A DNA stretch of 64,000 bases, from positions 62,001-126,000 of the forward strand of contig CAKVHA010000001.1 of assembly GCA_934747775.1 (NCBI GenBank). Reading direction: 5' to 3'. This document shows positions 52,673 through 60,168 of the stretch, piece after piece. The position numbers were made by a program, and so were the translations under genes. The notes beneath the pieces are model-generated. The model was not told where the DNA came from and ran no database searches. It was given only the letters and a program-made list of their open reading frames with translations. How positions within the stretch are numbered: the stretch's first letter is position 1; every line of letters starts with the position of its first letter. Origin of the DNA: an uncultured Clostridia bacterium. GTDB taxonomy: Bacteria > Bacillota > Clostridia > Christensenellales > UBA1242.

Positions 52673-54373
52673 ATGATTATATTAAATGTTGATAAATTAT
52701 CAAAAAATTTTGGATATGGACAGCTTTTCGAAGATGTTTCTTTTTCGTTGAATGAAGGCGAGTCAATTTCTATTGTTGGACCTAATGGATGTGGAAAATC
52801 AACATTATTAAAGATGATTTATGGCATTGAAAAAATTGATTCTGGCAATGTTAACATAAAAAAAGGTGCTAAAGTGGCATATTTAGACCAAACAGGTTCT
52901 AGCATCGACGACAAAAGAAGTGTTTATAATATTTTAAAAGATGCTTTTGCGGACTTGGTTGAGATGGAAAACAAGTTAAACAAACTTCAAGAATTGATGA
53001 GTACAGAATTACCAGAAAGTATGAGTAATGACATAATGACAAAGTATTGTAACCTTATGGAAAAGTTTTCAATGGAAGGTGGTTATGATATGGATGTTAA
53101 CATCAACACCGTTGTTGAAGGGTTGAAAATTGATAAAACAATGTTAAACCAGAGTTACAACGACTTAAGCGGTGGTGAAAAAACGCTTGTTCAACTTGCT
53201 AAAGCATTATTAATAAAACCTGATTTGTTTTTGCTTGATGAACCAACAAACCACTTGGATATTGATAGAATAGAGTGGTTGGAAAATTACATAAAGTCGT
53301 TTAAAGGTGCAACAGTTATTGTTTCGCACGATAGATATTTTCTAGATAGGATGTCTAATAAAATTTTGGCGTTGGATTTCGGAAATGCAAAGGTGTATTC
53401 AACCAATTATTCTGGTTATTTAGAAGAAAGACAAAGAGATTATGAAAAACAGTTGGCGACATATCACGACCAGCAATTGGCGATGAAACGATTGGAAGAG
53501 CAGATAAAATACTTTGCTGAAAGAGGAATGGCGACAAACAGTTCTTCGCTTTGTGATAGGGCACACGCATTGCAAACCCAACTTGATAGAATGAGAAAAA
53601 ATGCTGTTTTAAGGCCAAAGGAACAGAAAAAATTATCTGTTGAATTTGAAGAAGAAAGAAAGACTAGTAAGCGTGTAATAGTTGCAGAGAATTTGTCTAT
53701 ATCAGTTCCAAATGGAAAGAAAATTCTTGATGATGTTAGTTTGAATATTTGCTCTGGTGAAAGAGTTGCTTTAATTGGTGCAAATGGTAGCGGGAAATCA
53801 TCGTTTGTAAAGGCTATAATGGGAAAACAAGATTTGCCTATGCAAGGTCAAGTAATAGTTGGGCCTAGTGTTAAGATTGGCTATTTGCCACAAATAATAA
53901 ATTTCCCAAATGGCGAGCAACAGTTGCTTGATTATTTTAAAAGTGAAGTTGGTCTTACAGAACAAAGAGCAAGACAAATACTCGCTGGCTTCCAATTCTA
54001 TAAGGAAGATGTAAATAAAAGAATTAAAAATTTATCTGGTGGTGAAAAAATTAGAGTTAAACTTGCTGAACTTCTACAACAAAAAATTAATACTTTAATC
54101 TTTGATGAACCTACAAACCATATTGATATCCCAACAAAAGAAGTTCTTGAAGATGCAATAGAAGATTTTGACGGAACATTAGTGTTTGTAAGCCACGATA
54201 GGTACTTTATTAATAAGTTTGCCGACAAAACCATTGAGTTTAAAGACGGAAAAACCACCACATTTATGGGTGGCTATGATTATTACAAAGAGCAAAAATC
54301 AAAAAAGACTAGCAATATGGAAGTCGATGCTACTAAAAAAAAATTTCAAAATAATGGCGGCAGAGTAAGATAA
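52673..54373 (+). CDS. ABC-F family ribosome-associated ATPase
   Basis: A 566-residue protein with two ABC domains and no membrane segment. Domain 1 has GPNGCGKST, LSGGEKTLVQLA and LLDEPTNHLD; domain 2 has GANGSGKSS, LSGGEKIRVKLA and IFDEPTNHID. The linker between them (about 240-325) is a charged coiled coil, the P-site-tRNA interaction motif of ABC-F proteins. Members act on translating ribosomes as housekeeping factors or antibiotic protection proteins. It lies directly after the biosynthetic operon but has its own promoter, so a self-resistance role is possible but unproven. GAGG precedes the ATG. Confidence 0.92.
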   Translation: MIILNVDKLSKNFGYGQLFEDVSFSLNEGESISIVGPNGCGKSTLLKMIYGIEKIDSGNVNIKKGAKVAYLDQTGSSIDDKRSVYNILKDAFADLVEMENKLNKLQELMSTELPESMSNDIMTKYCNLMEKFSMEGGYDMDVNINTVVEGLKIDKTMLNQSYNDLSGGEKTLVQLAKALLIKPDLFLLDEPTNHLDIDRIEWLENYIKSFKGATVIVSHDRYFLDRMSNKILALDFGNAKVYSTNYSGYLEERQRDYEKQLATYHDQQLAMKRLEEQIKYFAERGMATNSSSLCDRAHALQTQLDRMRKNAVLRPKEQKKLSVEFEEERKTSKRVIVAENLSISVPNGKKILDDVSLNICSGERVALIGANGSGKSSFVKAIMGKQDLPMQGQVIVGPSVKIGYLPQIINFPNGEQQLLDYFKSEVGLTEQRARQILAGFQFYKEDVNKRIKNLSGGEKIRVKLAELLQQKINTLIFDEPTNHIDIPTKEVLEDAIEDFDGTLVFVSHDRYFINKFADKTIEFKDGKTTTFMGGYDYYKEQKSKKTSNMEVDATKKKFQNNGGRVR

Positions 54374-54422
54374 ACCAAAATCACAATCAATAATGTGAAT
54401 GATAAATTAGATAAAAAAAATT

Positions 54423-54453
54423 AAAACCCCAATTTGTACTGGGGTTTTATTTT
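54423..54453 (+). terminator. Rho-independent terminator after the ABC-F gene
   Basis: AAAACCCCA, loop of 8, TGGGGTTTT followed by T-rich sequence. Confidence 0.88.
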
Positions 54454-54552
54454 TATGGATTAAAAGCTGCATTAAAAATATATCTTTTCTTTGGATGCAA
54501 TTTTTTTAAAATAAACATCTTGAAGTTTCATTTCGTGCATCATAATTTCTTC

Positions 54553-55035
54553 CTATTTTGTGTTTGGGGTGGTGTTGGGGTCGTTGGTGGTTTTGGGTTT
54601 TTGATTATCAATCTTGCCACGATAAACCACTAATCGGCAGAAAAGATATTCGGTTACAAAATTTAAAATCATAGAAATATCAAGTACTAAATATTCGTTC
54701 CAGCCAGCACCTTGTAGGGCGTTGCCACCGATTGTTGAAAGCGGAGTAAATACAAGATAGTAGCAAAACACTTCGAGCATTGCAAGTGGAATATTTGCGG
54801 CCGATTTAAATGTAAATTTGCGGTTTAAAGTAAAATTCCAAAGCACACTTAAAATTAGTGAAATTAGATAACTTGGCCAATATTTAAGCTTAATTAATTC
54901 GTTTAAAAGTGTAAACGAAACAACTTGAATTACACCTGCACTAATTGAAAAAAATACAAACTTAAGTAGCCTTAAAGTTTCGGCTTTTTTGTTTGAATAA
55001 GGAGTTATTTCTAAATTTTTGTTTTCGTTTTCCAT
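54553..55035 (-). CDS. GtrA-family membrane protein
   Basis: A 160-residue protein with four membrane segments and the GtrA signature. It begins LLKFVFFSISAGVIQVVSFTLL, then ISLILSVLWNFTLNRKFTF in the second segment, and ends FVTEYLFCRLVVYRGK. GtrA-like proteins help to flip polyprenyl-phosphate sugars or otherwise support cell-surface glycosylation. It is on the minus strand and ends about 100 bp from the ABC-F terminator. N- and C-terminal tails are hydrophilic, with Pro/Thr/Asn-rich ends. Confidence 0.82.
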   Translation of the reverse strand: MENENKNLEITPYSNKKAETLRLLKFVFFSISAGVIQVVSFTLLNELIKLKYWPSYLISLILSVLWNFTLNRKFTFKSAANIPLAMLEVFCYYLVFTPLSTIGGNALQGAGWNEYLVLDISMILNFVTEYLFCRLVVYRGKIDNQKPKTTNDPNTTPNTK

Positions 55036-55054
55036 TATTTCATATCCTTAAAAA

Positions 55055-55258
55055 TTAATCTCTGTAAGTGTTGGATCTGCAGTGCTCGGTTTTAATGTGA
55101 GCATCCATTCTAAAAGTCACTTTGTCAATGTCTTTTACTTTTTTAACATAAATTAGTGTGTTTGGCACGCTCTTTGATGGCACACTTTTAAAACCATTGT
55201 GTTCAAAAAGTTTTCTGCTACACAATTTGTAAATGACAAAAATTGGCAAGTAGACCAT
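55055..55258 (-). CDS. Small hypothetical protein, 67 residues
   Basis: An open frame on the minus strand between tRNA-Arg and gtrA. It starts MVYLPIFVIYKLCSRKLFE, and the C-terminal half is basic and hydrophilic. I do not recognise it, and there is no clear ribosome binding site before the ATG. It could be a real small gene co-oriented with gtrA, or chance. Confidence 0.35.
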   Translation of the reverse strand: MVYLPIFVIYKLCSRKLFEHNGFKSVPSKSVPNTLIYVKKVKDIDKVTFRMDAHIKTEHCRSNTYRD

Positions 55259-55290
55259 TTTTTAGATAAACCCAGAGAAAAATAAAACTA

Positions 55291-55328
55291 AAAAAATAGA
55301 ATCTAGAAAAATCTAGGTTCTATTTTTT
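55291..55328 (-). terminator. Terminator of tRNA-Arg
   Basis: On the minus strand AAAAAATAGAACCTAG pairs with CTAGATTCTATTTTTT, immediately after the tRNA 3' CCA. Confidence 0.85.
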
Positions 55329-55405
55329 TGGTGCGTCTGAAGGGATTTGAACCCCCAACCCTCGGTTCCGAAGACCGATGCTCTATCCAGTTGAGCTACA
55401 GGCGC
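55329..55405 (-). tRNA. tRNA-Arg(UCG)
   Basis: Minus strand: acceptor GCGCCTG/CAGACGC, D-arm GCTC/GAGC, anticodon stem TCGGT/ACCGA with loop CTTCGGA (anticodon UCG, reading CGN codons), T-loop TTCAAAT, and encoded CCA (55331-55329). Its 5' half is repeated twice more upstream of the gene in the adjoining tandem array. Confidence 0.93.
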
Positions 55406-55895
55406 ATAAAGAAATATTAAGTTGTTGGTGTGGCTGTAGCAAATGGAACCGAGGGATAAAATAGGGCTCCCAAAAATGTAGAGACATTTTAGGGAAAGCG
55501 CAGGCATTGAACGAAAGAGCGAAATTTTACCCGAGTAGGGGAAAATGAGCAAAAGTTCAAAAAGCCGAGCAGGTTCCGAAGACCGATGCTCTATCCAGTT
55601 GAGCTACAGGCGCATAGAAAAATATTAAGTTGTTGGTGTGGCTGTAGCAAATGGAACCGAGGGTTGAAATAGGGCTCCCAAAAATGTAGAGACATTTTAG
55701 GGAAAGCGCAGGCATTGAACGAAGGAGCGAAATTTTACCCGAGTAGGGAAAAATGAGCAAAAGTTCAAAAAGCCGAGCAGGTTCCGAAGACCGATGCTCT
55801 ATCCAGCCAACGCTACAGGCGCGTAAATAAATATTAAGTTGTTGGTGTGGCTGCAGCAAATGGAAGTATTTATCCAAGCCGTAGACGCGTAAAAA
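55364..55895 (-). repeat. 208-bp tandem repeat carrying tRNA-Arg 5' halves
   Basis: GGTTCCGAAGACCGATGCTC recurs at 55364, 55572 and 55780: an exact period of 208. The first occurrence is part of the true tRNA. The next two are tRNA 5' halves (acceptor strand through anticodon stem) without 3' halves; the third has mutated (CCAGCCAACGC). Between them the units contain hairpins AAAATGT/ACATTTT and ATTTTACCC/GGGGAAAAT. No protein is credible. The remaining bases to 56000 show a degenerate fourth remnant near 55873-55890. Confidence 0.88.
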
Positions 55896-56002
55896 ATACA
55901 TTATGTTGTGGTGTAAAACATGTGTAAAAAAAATATTTGCTTTTAAATAAAGTCACCCATACAACACATATATAATAACGCAGTAAACGAAAAAAAACAA
56001 GC

Positions 56003-56038
56003 AAAAAAACCATTAGTGAAAATGCTAATGGTTTTTTG
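56003..56038 (-). terminator. Terminator of the 4-TM protein gene
   Basis: AAAAAACCATTAG against CTAATGGTTTTTT. The symmetric hairpin is just past the 3' end of the minus-strand gene at 56051. Confidence 0.85.
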
Positions 56039-56050
56039 AATATTTGGTTG

Positions 56051-56497
56051 TTATTTTACACCAAGTTTTTCTTTAACGCTAATTTTTTCTTTTTTGTTCA
56101 TAGCGTTGCCCACTATAAATATGGTTATGCTTAAAATGTTTATAGCCACCAAATTGCCCATTTCAAACAAATACATAGAAAGGTCGGCAGTAGGAACAAG
56201 TCCGTTTGGAATGGCAATACGCGAATACAAAATGAAGCATAAAGCCACGGTAATTGCACTAAGCGCGTACAAAATAAATCCCGCAACATATGTGCTCATA
56301 CCCGTGTAAACGCACACGCAGTCGTAAATAACATCTAGTACAAGTAGCCCAGCTAAAATGGTAAAACACACCCTAATCCAAAGCGCTGCATTTATTCTAA
56401 ATAGCCCAATAATTAGCGTAACCACAAGAGCAAGCATAATTAGCACACAGCCAAAATAGGCAATGGTTTGCAAAGTTTTGTTTGCGTTGGTTTTCAA
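56051..56497 (-). CDS. Four-TM membrane protein, unknown
   Basis: A 148-residue protein with four hydrophobic segments, starting TIAYFGCVLIMLALVVTLII and ending NILSITIFIVGNA, plus a basic cytoplasmic tail (KKEKISVKEKLGVK). I do not recognise the family. The start is TTG at 56497, chosen because AGGAGG lies 9 bases upstream on the minus strand. It is divergently oriented from the metal permease at 56648, with 150 bp between them. Confidence 0.7.
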   Translation of the reverse strand: MKTNANKTLQTIAYFGCVLIMLALVVTLIIGLFRINAALWIRVCFTILAGLLVLDVIYDCVCVYTGMSTYVAGFILYALSAITVALCFILYSRIAIPNGLVPTADLSMYLFEMGNLVAINILSITIFIVGNAMNKKEKISVKEKLGVK

Positions 56498-56594
56498 AAT
56501 AAATTTCCTCCTTAATTTTTTTTGTTATTATATTTTTTGCAAAATTTGTCGTATTATGCACGCGGTTTTAATAGCTCAAACTGGCGCTAAACTA

Positions 56595-56621
56595 TTGACT
56601 TAATTTTGTATTTGGTATAAT
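56595..56621 (+). promoter_or_regulatory. Promoter of the metal permease and queH
   Basis: TTGACT at 56595-56600, a short 15-bp spacer, TGGTATAAT (perfect TATAAT at 56616-56621 with extended -10). Confidence 0.7.
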
Positions 56622-56647
56622 ATATGTACGCAAAGGAGGTGGGGCAT

Positions 56648-57604
56648 ATGTGGAGTGCCATATTAGACGCGTTTATTGACGCATTAAAAGTGTTTCCAGT
56701 TTTATTAATATGCTATGTTTTAATAGAAGTTGTTGAACTAAAAACCGCAAAATCGCTGCAAAATAGCCGTTTTTTAAAGGGCAAAGCCGCCCCACTATTT
56801 GCCGCAGGTGTGGGTTTAATTCCGCAATGCGGTTTTTCGGTTATTGCAACCGATTTGTACACAAAACAAAGTATTTCGCTAGGCACGCTTATGGCGCTAT
56901 ACATTGCAACTAGCGACGAAGCTATTCCTGTGTTGCTTTCAAGCCCAGCTTCCGCTAGTAAATTGTGGCTAATTTTATTAATTAAGTTTGTGTTAGCATT
57001 AATTGTTGGCTACGGCACAACGCTTGTAATGGAACTATTTAAAACCAAAACTTGCACCAATTCTAAAAAAATGGACTATGTTGTTAGCGTGGAAAAAACA
57101 CAAACCGCCGTTAAAGAGCCAGAATGTCAGCATAATTATATGGTGGGCGAAATACATCAAGACCACCACACAGGCTGCTGTGGGCATGATATTGAAGACG
57201 AACACGGCAAATTTAACTTTTGGCATTTTATTAAACACCCATTGCTTCACAGCTTAAAGGTTTTTGCCTTTATTTTGGCTATAAACATTGTTTTTGGGCT
57301 TATTATATATTTCATAACCGAAGACGCACTTCGCGGCTTTTTGGGTACCACGGTGTGGTTGCAGCCAGTGCTTGCGGGGTTGATTGGGCTTATTCCAAAC
57401 TGCGCGTCTAGCGTTGTGATTAGTAAGCTTTTTGCTATGGGCGGACTTACACTTGGTGCAACAATTACGGGGCTTAGCGCAAATGCAGGGCTAGGCATAA
57501 TGATGTTAATAAAACAAAACCGCAACCCAAAACAAACTACTGGCATAATAATTTCGCTATATCTAATTAGTGTTGTTGCGGGATATATTATAATGTTATT
57601 TTAG
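56648..57604 (+). CDS. ArsP_2-type putative heavy-metal exporter
   Basis: A 318-residue permease with about 8-10 membrane segments in two related halves. Half 1 has LIPQCGFSVIATDLY and SDEAIPVLLSSPAS; half 2 has GLIPNCASSVVISKLF and LGATITGLSANAGLGIMML. The repeated IPxC motif is typical of ArsP/ArsP_2 permeases, where cysteines bind the metal(loid). The cytoplasmic loop between the halves is His/Cys-rich (CQHNYMVGEIHQDHHTGCCG), a likely metal sensor or chelator. AAGGAGGTG lies upstream of the ATG. queH follows after 8 bases. The ion, possibly Mn or As, is not determined. Confidence 0.8.
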   Translation: MWSAILDAFIDALKVFPVLLICYVLIEVVELKTAKSLQNSRFLKGKAAPLFAAGVGLIPQCGFSVIATDLYTKQSISLGTLMALYIATSDEAIPVLLSSPASASKLWLILLIKFVLALIVGYGTTLVMELFKTKTCTNSKKMDYVVSVEKTQTAVKEPECQHNYMVGEIHQDHHTGCCGHDIEDEHGKFNFWHFIKHPLLHSLKVFAFILAINIVFGLIIYFITEDALRGFLGTTVWLQPVLAGLIGLIPNCASSVVISKLFAMGGLTLGATITGLSANAGLGIMMLIKQNRNPKQTTGIIISLYLISVVAGYIIMLF

Positions 57605-57612
57605 GTGAAACT

Positions 57613-58152
57613 ATGGAGAGATTATTATTACACAGCTGTTGTGGACCTTGTAGCAGTGGAGTTGTGGAGGGGTTAACCCCTAATTACGACGTAACCGTGT
57701 TTTTTTACAACCCAAACGTGTATCCAGCAGCAGAGTACGAAAAACGCGCCGAAACCCAACGCAAGTATTTAGACGCTATGAACATTTCATATGTTATTTG
57801 TGATTACAACCCAGATGAGTATGAAAACGAAATAAAAGGGCTAGAAGCCGAACCAGAAGGCGGAAGCAGGTGTTTAAAGTGTTTTAAAGTGCGCTTAAAA
57901 AAAACTGCTGAGTACGCAAAATCTCACGGCTACGACGCCTTTACAAGCACGCTTTCGGTTAGTCCGCACAAAGATTATGTTGCCATAAATAAAATTGGTA
58001 AAGAATTAGAAAAAGAGTATGGTGTAAAGTTTTTAGAAGCAAATTTTAAGAAAAACGACGGATATTTGAAGTCAATTCAAAACAGCAAAAAGTACAATTT
58101 GTATAGGCAAAACTATTGCGGCTGTAAATATAGTTTGCCAAAACAGAACTAA
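57613..58152 (+). CDS. queH: Epoxyqueuosine reductase QueH
   Basis: Catalyses the last step of queuosine synthesis in tRNA, epoxyqueuosine to queuosine, as a non-cobalamin alternative to QueG. The 179-residue product shows the conserved cysteine sets HSCCGPCS (C9, C10, C13), GGSRCLKCFKVR and YCGCKYS, which bind an iron-sulphur cluster and an adjacent metal. VFFYNPNVYPAAEYEKR is also conserved. GGTG precedes the ATG. It lies after the metal permease, probably in the same transcript. Confidence 0.93.
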   Translation: MERLLLHSCCGPCSSGVVEGLTPNYDVTVFFYNPNVYPAAEYEKRAETQRKYLDAMNISYVICDYNPDEYENEIKGLEAEPEGGSRCLKCFKVRLKKTAEYAKSHGYDAFTSTLSVSPHKDYVAINKIGKELEKEYGVKFLEANFKKNDGYLKSIQNSKKYNLYRQNYCGCKYSLPKQN

Positions 58153-58210
58153 AAAATTGGAATATTTGATGTTAAATGTGGCATAGTAAAAAAAAGATTT
58201 AAAAAAATTG

Positions 58211-58239
58211 TTGACATACAAAATTAACTATGCTACCAT
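58211..58239 (+). promoter_or_regulatory. Promoter of the gatCAB operon
   Basis: TTGACA at 58211-58216, a 17-bp spacer ending TGC, TACCAT at 58234-58239. The start near 58246 gives a transcript that opens with the attenuator leader. Confidence 0.85.
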
Positions 58240-58262
58240 AAAATTACAAAAGGACAAAAAAA

Positions 58263-58325
58263 ATGATTACTTTTATTATCAACAACAATAATAATAACAA
58301 CAATTTTAATCACACCAGTATGTGA
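58263..58325 (+). CDS. Asn-rich leader peptide of the gatCAB attenuator
   Basis: A 20-residue reading frame, MITFIINNNNNNNNFNHTSM, with AAAGGA 8-10 bases upstream and a TGA stop. Residues 7-14 are eight consecutive Asn codons (AAC/AAT) and a ninth follows Phe15. It lies between the gatC promoter and a Rho-independent terminator, and its stop codon is embedded in a chain of alternative hairpins. This is the arrangement of amino-acid-operon leaders such as trpL and hisL. Ribosomes should stall on the Asn run when charged Asn-tRNA is scarce. Too short for routine gene prediction. Confidence 0.88.
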   Translation: MITFIINNNNNNNNFNHTSM

Positions 58326-58389
58326 GCCTTTTGTCGTGCTTAAATAAAATTTCTAATCACAGGTTCACTAAAATGCCTGTGATTTTTTT
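58310..58389 (+). promoter_or_regulatory. Transcription attenuator (four-segment) before gatC
   Basis: Alternating complementary segments: 1 TCACA (58310-58314), 2 TGTGA (58321-58325), 3 TCACA (58357-58361, inside AATCACAGG), 4 TGTGA (58378-58382, inside CCTGTGATT). The 3:4 stem plus seven T residues is the terminator (58355-58389); 2:3 is the antiterminator; 1:2 is the pause hairpin. A ribosome stalled on the Asn codons covers segment 1 and frees 2 to pair with 3. A ribosome reaching the stop covers 2 and lets 3:4 form. The logic is inferred from the sequence. Confidence 0.85.
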
Positions 58390-58445
58390 GTTTTTTTATA
58401 GCAAAAATATATGATACAATATTTTTAAAATTTAGGAGATTAAGT

Positions 58446-58721
58446 ATGGATATTAAAGAAATAAAACACTTAGCAGAACTATCAAAACTAGAATTTAGTG
58501 ACGATGAACTAATAGAATTTAGTAAAGATTTTGAAAAACTAATTAGGTTGGCTGACACCATTAAAAACGCCAATGTGGAAGGAAATAGAAAACTTAACAT
58601 TATGGAGCTAGCCGATTTAAGAGATGACACACCCAAAGAAAGCTACCCAGCCGATGTGCTACTTAAAAACGCACCAGAAAAAAGTAAAGGTTACTTTGTT
58701 GTGCCACGAATTATGGAGTAA
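58446..58721 (+). CDS. gatC: Asp/Glu-tRNA amidotransferase subunit C
   Basis: Small stabilising subunit of GatCAB, wrapping the GatA-GatB interface. The 91-residue product shows IKHLAELSKLEFSDDELIEF at the N-terminus and RDDTPKESYPADVLLKNAP near the C-terminus, both conserved in the family. AGGAG precedes the ATG. gatA follows after 3 bases. Expression is expected to depend on read-through of the Asn attenuator immediately upstream. Confidence 0.95.
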   Translation: MDIKEIKHLAELSKLEFSDDELIEFSKDFEKLIRLADTIKNANVEGNRKLNIMELADLRDDTPKESYPADVLLKNAPEKSKGYFVVPRIME

Positions 58722-58724
58722 ATT

Positions 58725-60167
58725 ATGGAATTAGATATTTTAAAATTATCAGCATTAGAAATTAAAGAGCAAATTAAAAAAGGTAATCTAACTTGTGAGC
58801 AAGTAGTAAAAGCTTTTGTGAATAGAATTAACGAAACCCAAAAATACAACGCGGTTTTGGAAGTTTTTAGCGACGCAATTGCCAACGCAAAAATTATGGA
58901 CGAAAAAATAAAAAATGGCTTTACAGGCAAACTTGCAGGCGTACCAGTAATAATTAAAGACAACATTTTGTACGCTGGCAAAATTTGCAGTTGTGGCTCT
59001 AACTTTTTAAAAGATTATGTTGCGCAATACGACTCTACGGTTGTTAAAAAGATGATGGATGAAGGCGCGGTTGTGATTGCACGAGCAAATATGGACGAAT
59101 TTGCAATGGGCAGTTCCACTGAAAACTCCGCATTTGGCGTTACACACAACCCGTTAGATTTTGAGCGTGTCGCTGGCGGTTCGTCTGGTGGCAGTGCTTG
59201 TGCGGTTGCACTAAATTTGTGCCCAGTTGCACTAGGAACAGAAACGGGTGGTAGCGTTAGACAGCCAGCAAGTTATTGCGGAATATATGGATTAAAACCA
59301 ACATATGGCAGAATTTCACGTTATGGCGTTGTGGCATTTGCTAGTTCGCTAGACCAAGTGGGGGTGTTTTCTAAAACATTAGAAGACAACGCACTTTTGC
59401 TTCAAGCAATTGCTGGTCACGATGAAAATGATGAAACATCATCAAAAACACAAGTTGATGATTATTTAAAAGAAATGGAAACTTTAAGTCCAGCCGTTAC
59501 TGTGGGTGTTCCAAAAGAAATTTTAAAAATGATAAAAGGGCTAGAGTGTGAAAAAAACTATTTGAGTTTTATTGAAACCTTAAAAGCAAACGGCATAACT
59601 GTAAGGGAAGTTTCCATTAAAGATATTGAGCTAGGACTTTCAACATATTACATTCTTGCTCCAGCCGAAGCCGCTAGTAACCTTGCTAGATTTGACGGCG
59701 TAAAATATACAAGCCGTGACGAACACGCTAAAAACTTGCAAGAAATATACAAGTTTAGCCGTAGCAGTGGTTTTGGCAAAGAAGTAAAACGCCGAATAAT
59801 GCTAGGAAACTATGTTTTGTCGTCGGGCTATTACGACGCGTACTACAAAAAAGCAAAAGCAGTACAAGGCTTGTTGGTGGATGAGTACGACCGCGCGTTT
59901 AGCGAGTGCGATGTTATTGTTATGCCGTCCGCGCTAGGTGAAGCGTTTAAAATTGGCAGCAAGCCAAGCGACCCAGTAGAAACTTACAAAGAAGATATTT
60001 TTACTGTAACCGCAAACATTGTAGGCATTCCGTCGCTATCGGTGCCATATGGCGTGGGGCAAAACGGATTGCCATTAGGTATTCAAATAATGAGCAAAAA
60101 ATTTAATGAAAAAACAATTTTTAGTTTTGCAAAACTAGTAGAAAAAATTACAAAAAAGGAGGACTAA
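58725..60167 (+). CDS. gatA: Asp/Glu-tRNA amidotransferase subunit A
   Basis: Glutaminase subunit that releases ammonia for transamidation of Glu-tRNA(Gln) and Asp-tRNA(Asn). The 480-residue product is an amidase-signature enzyme with the Ser-cisSer-Lys triad visible: K78 in VIIKDNI, S153 in GGSSGGSACA, and the nucleophile S177 in ETGGSVRQPAS. NMDEFAMGSSTENSAFG is family-specific. GGAG lies 6 bases before the ATG. gatB follows after 1 base. Confidence 0.97.
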   Translation: MELDILKLSALEIKEQIKKGNLTCEQVVKAFVNRINETQKYNAVLEVFSDAIANAKIMDEKIKNGFTGKLAGVPVIIKDNILYAGKICSCGSNFLKDYVAQYDSTVVKKMMDEGAVVIARANMDEFAMGSSTENSAFGVTHNPLDFERVAGGSSGGSACAVALNLCPVALGTETGGSVRQPASYCGIYGLKPTYGRISRYGVVAFASSLDQVGVFSKTLEDNALLLQAIAGHDENDETSSKTQVDDYLKEMETLSPAVTVGVPKEILKMIKGLECEKNYLSFIETLKANGITVREVSIKDIELGLSTYYILAPAEAASNLARFDGVKYTSRDEHAKNLQEIYKFSRSSGFGKEVKRRIMLGNYVLSSGYYDAYYKKAKAVQGLLVDEYDRAFSECDVIVMPSALGEAFKIGSKPSDPVETYKEDIFTVTANIVGIPSLSVPYGVGQNGLPLGIQIMSKKFNEKTIFSFAKLVEKITKKED

Positions 60168-60168
60168 T

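Noticed and set aside
55313..55901. Minus-strand frames containing APVAQLDRASVFGT
   Set aside because: A known artefact from translating tRNA-Arg; here also the tandem tRNA halves.
58340..58450. T-box riboswitch before gatC
   Set aside because: No T-box sequence or specifier stem; the structure is explained by a leader-peptide attenuator.
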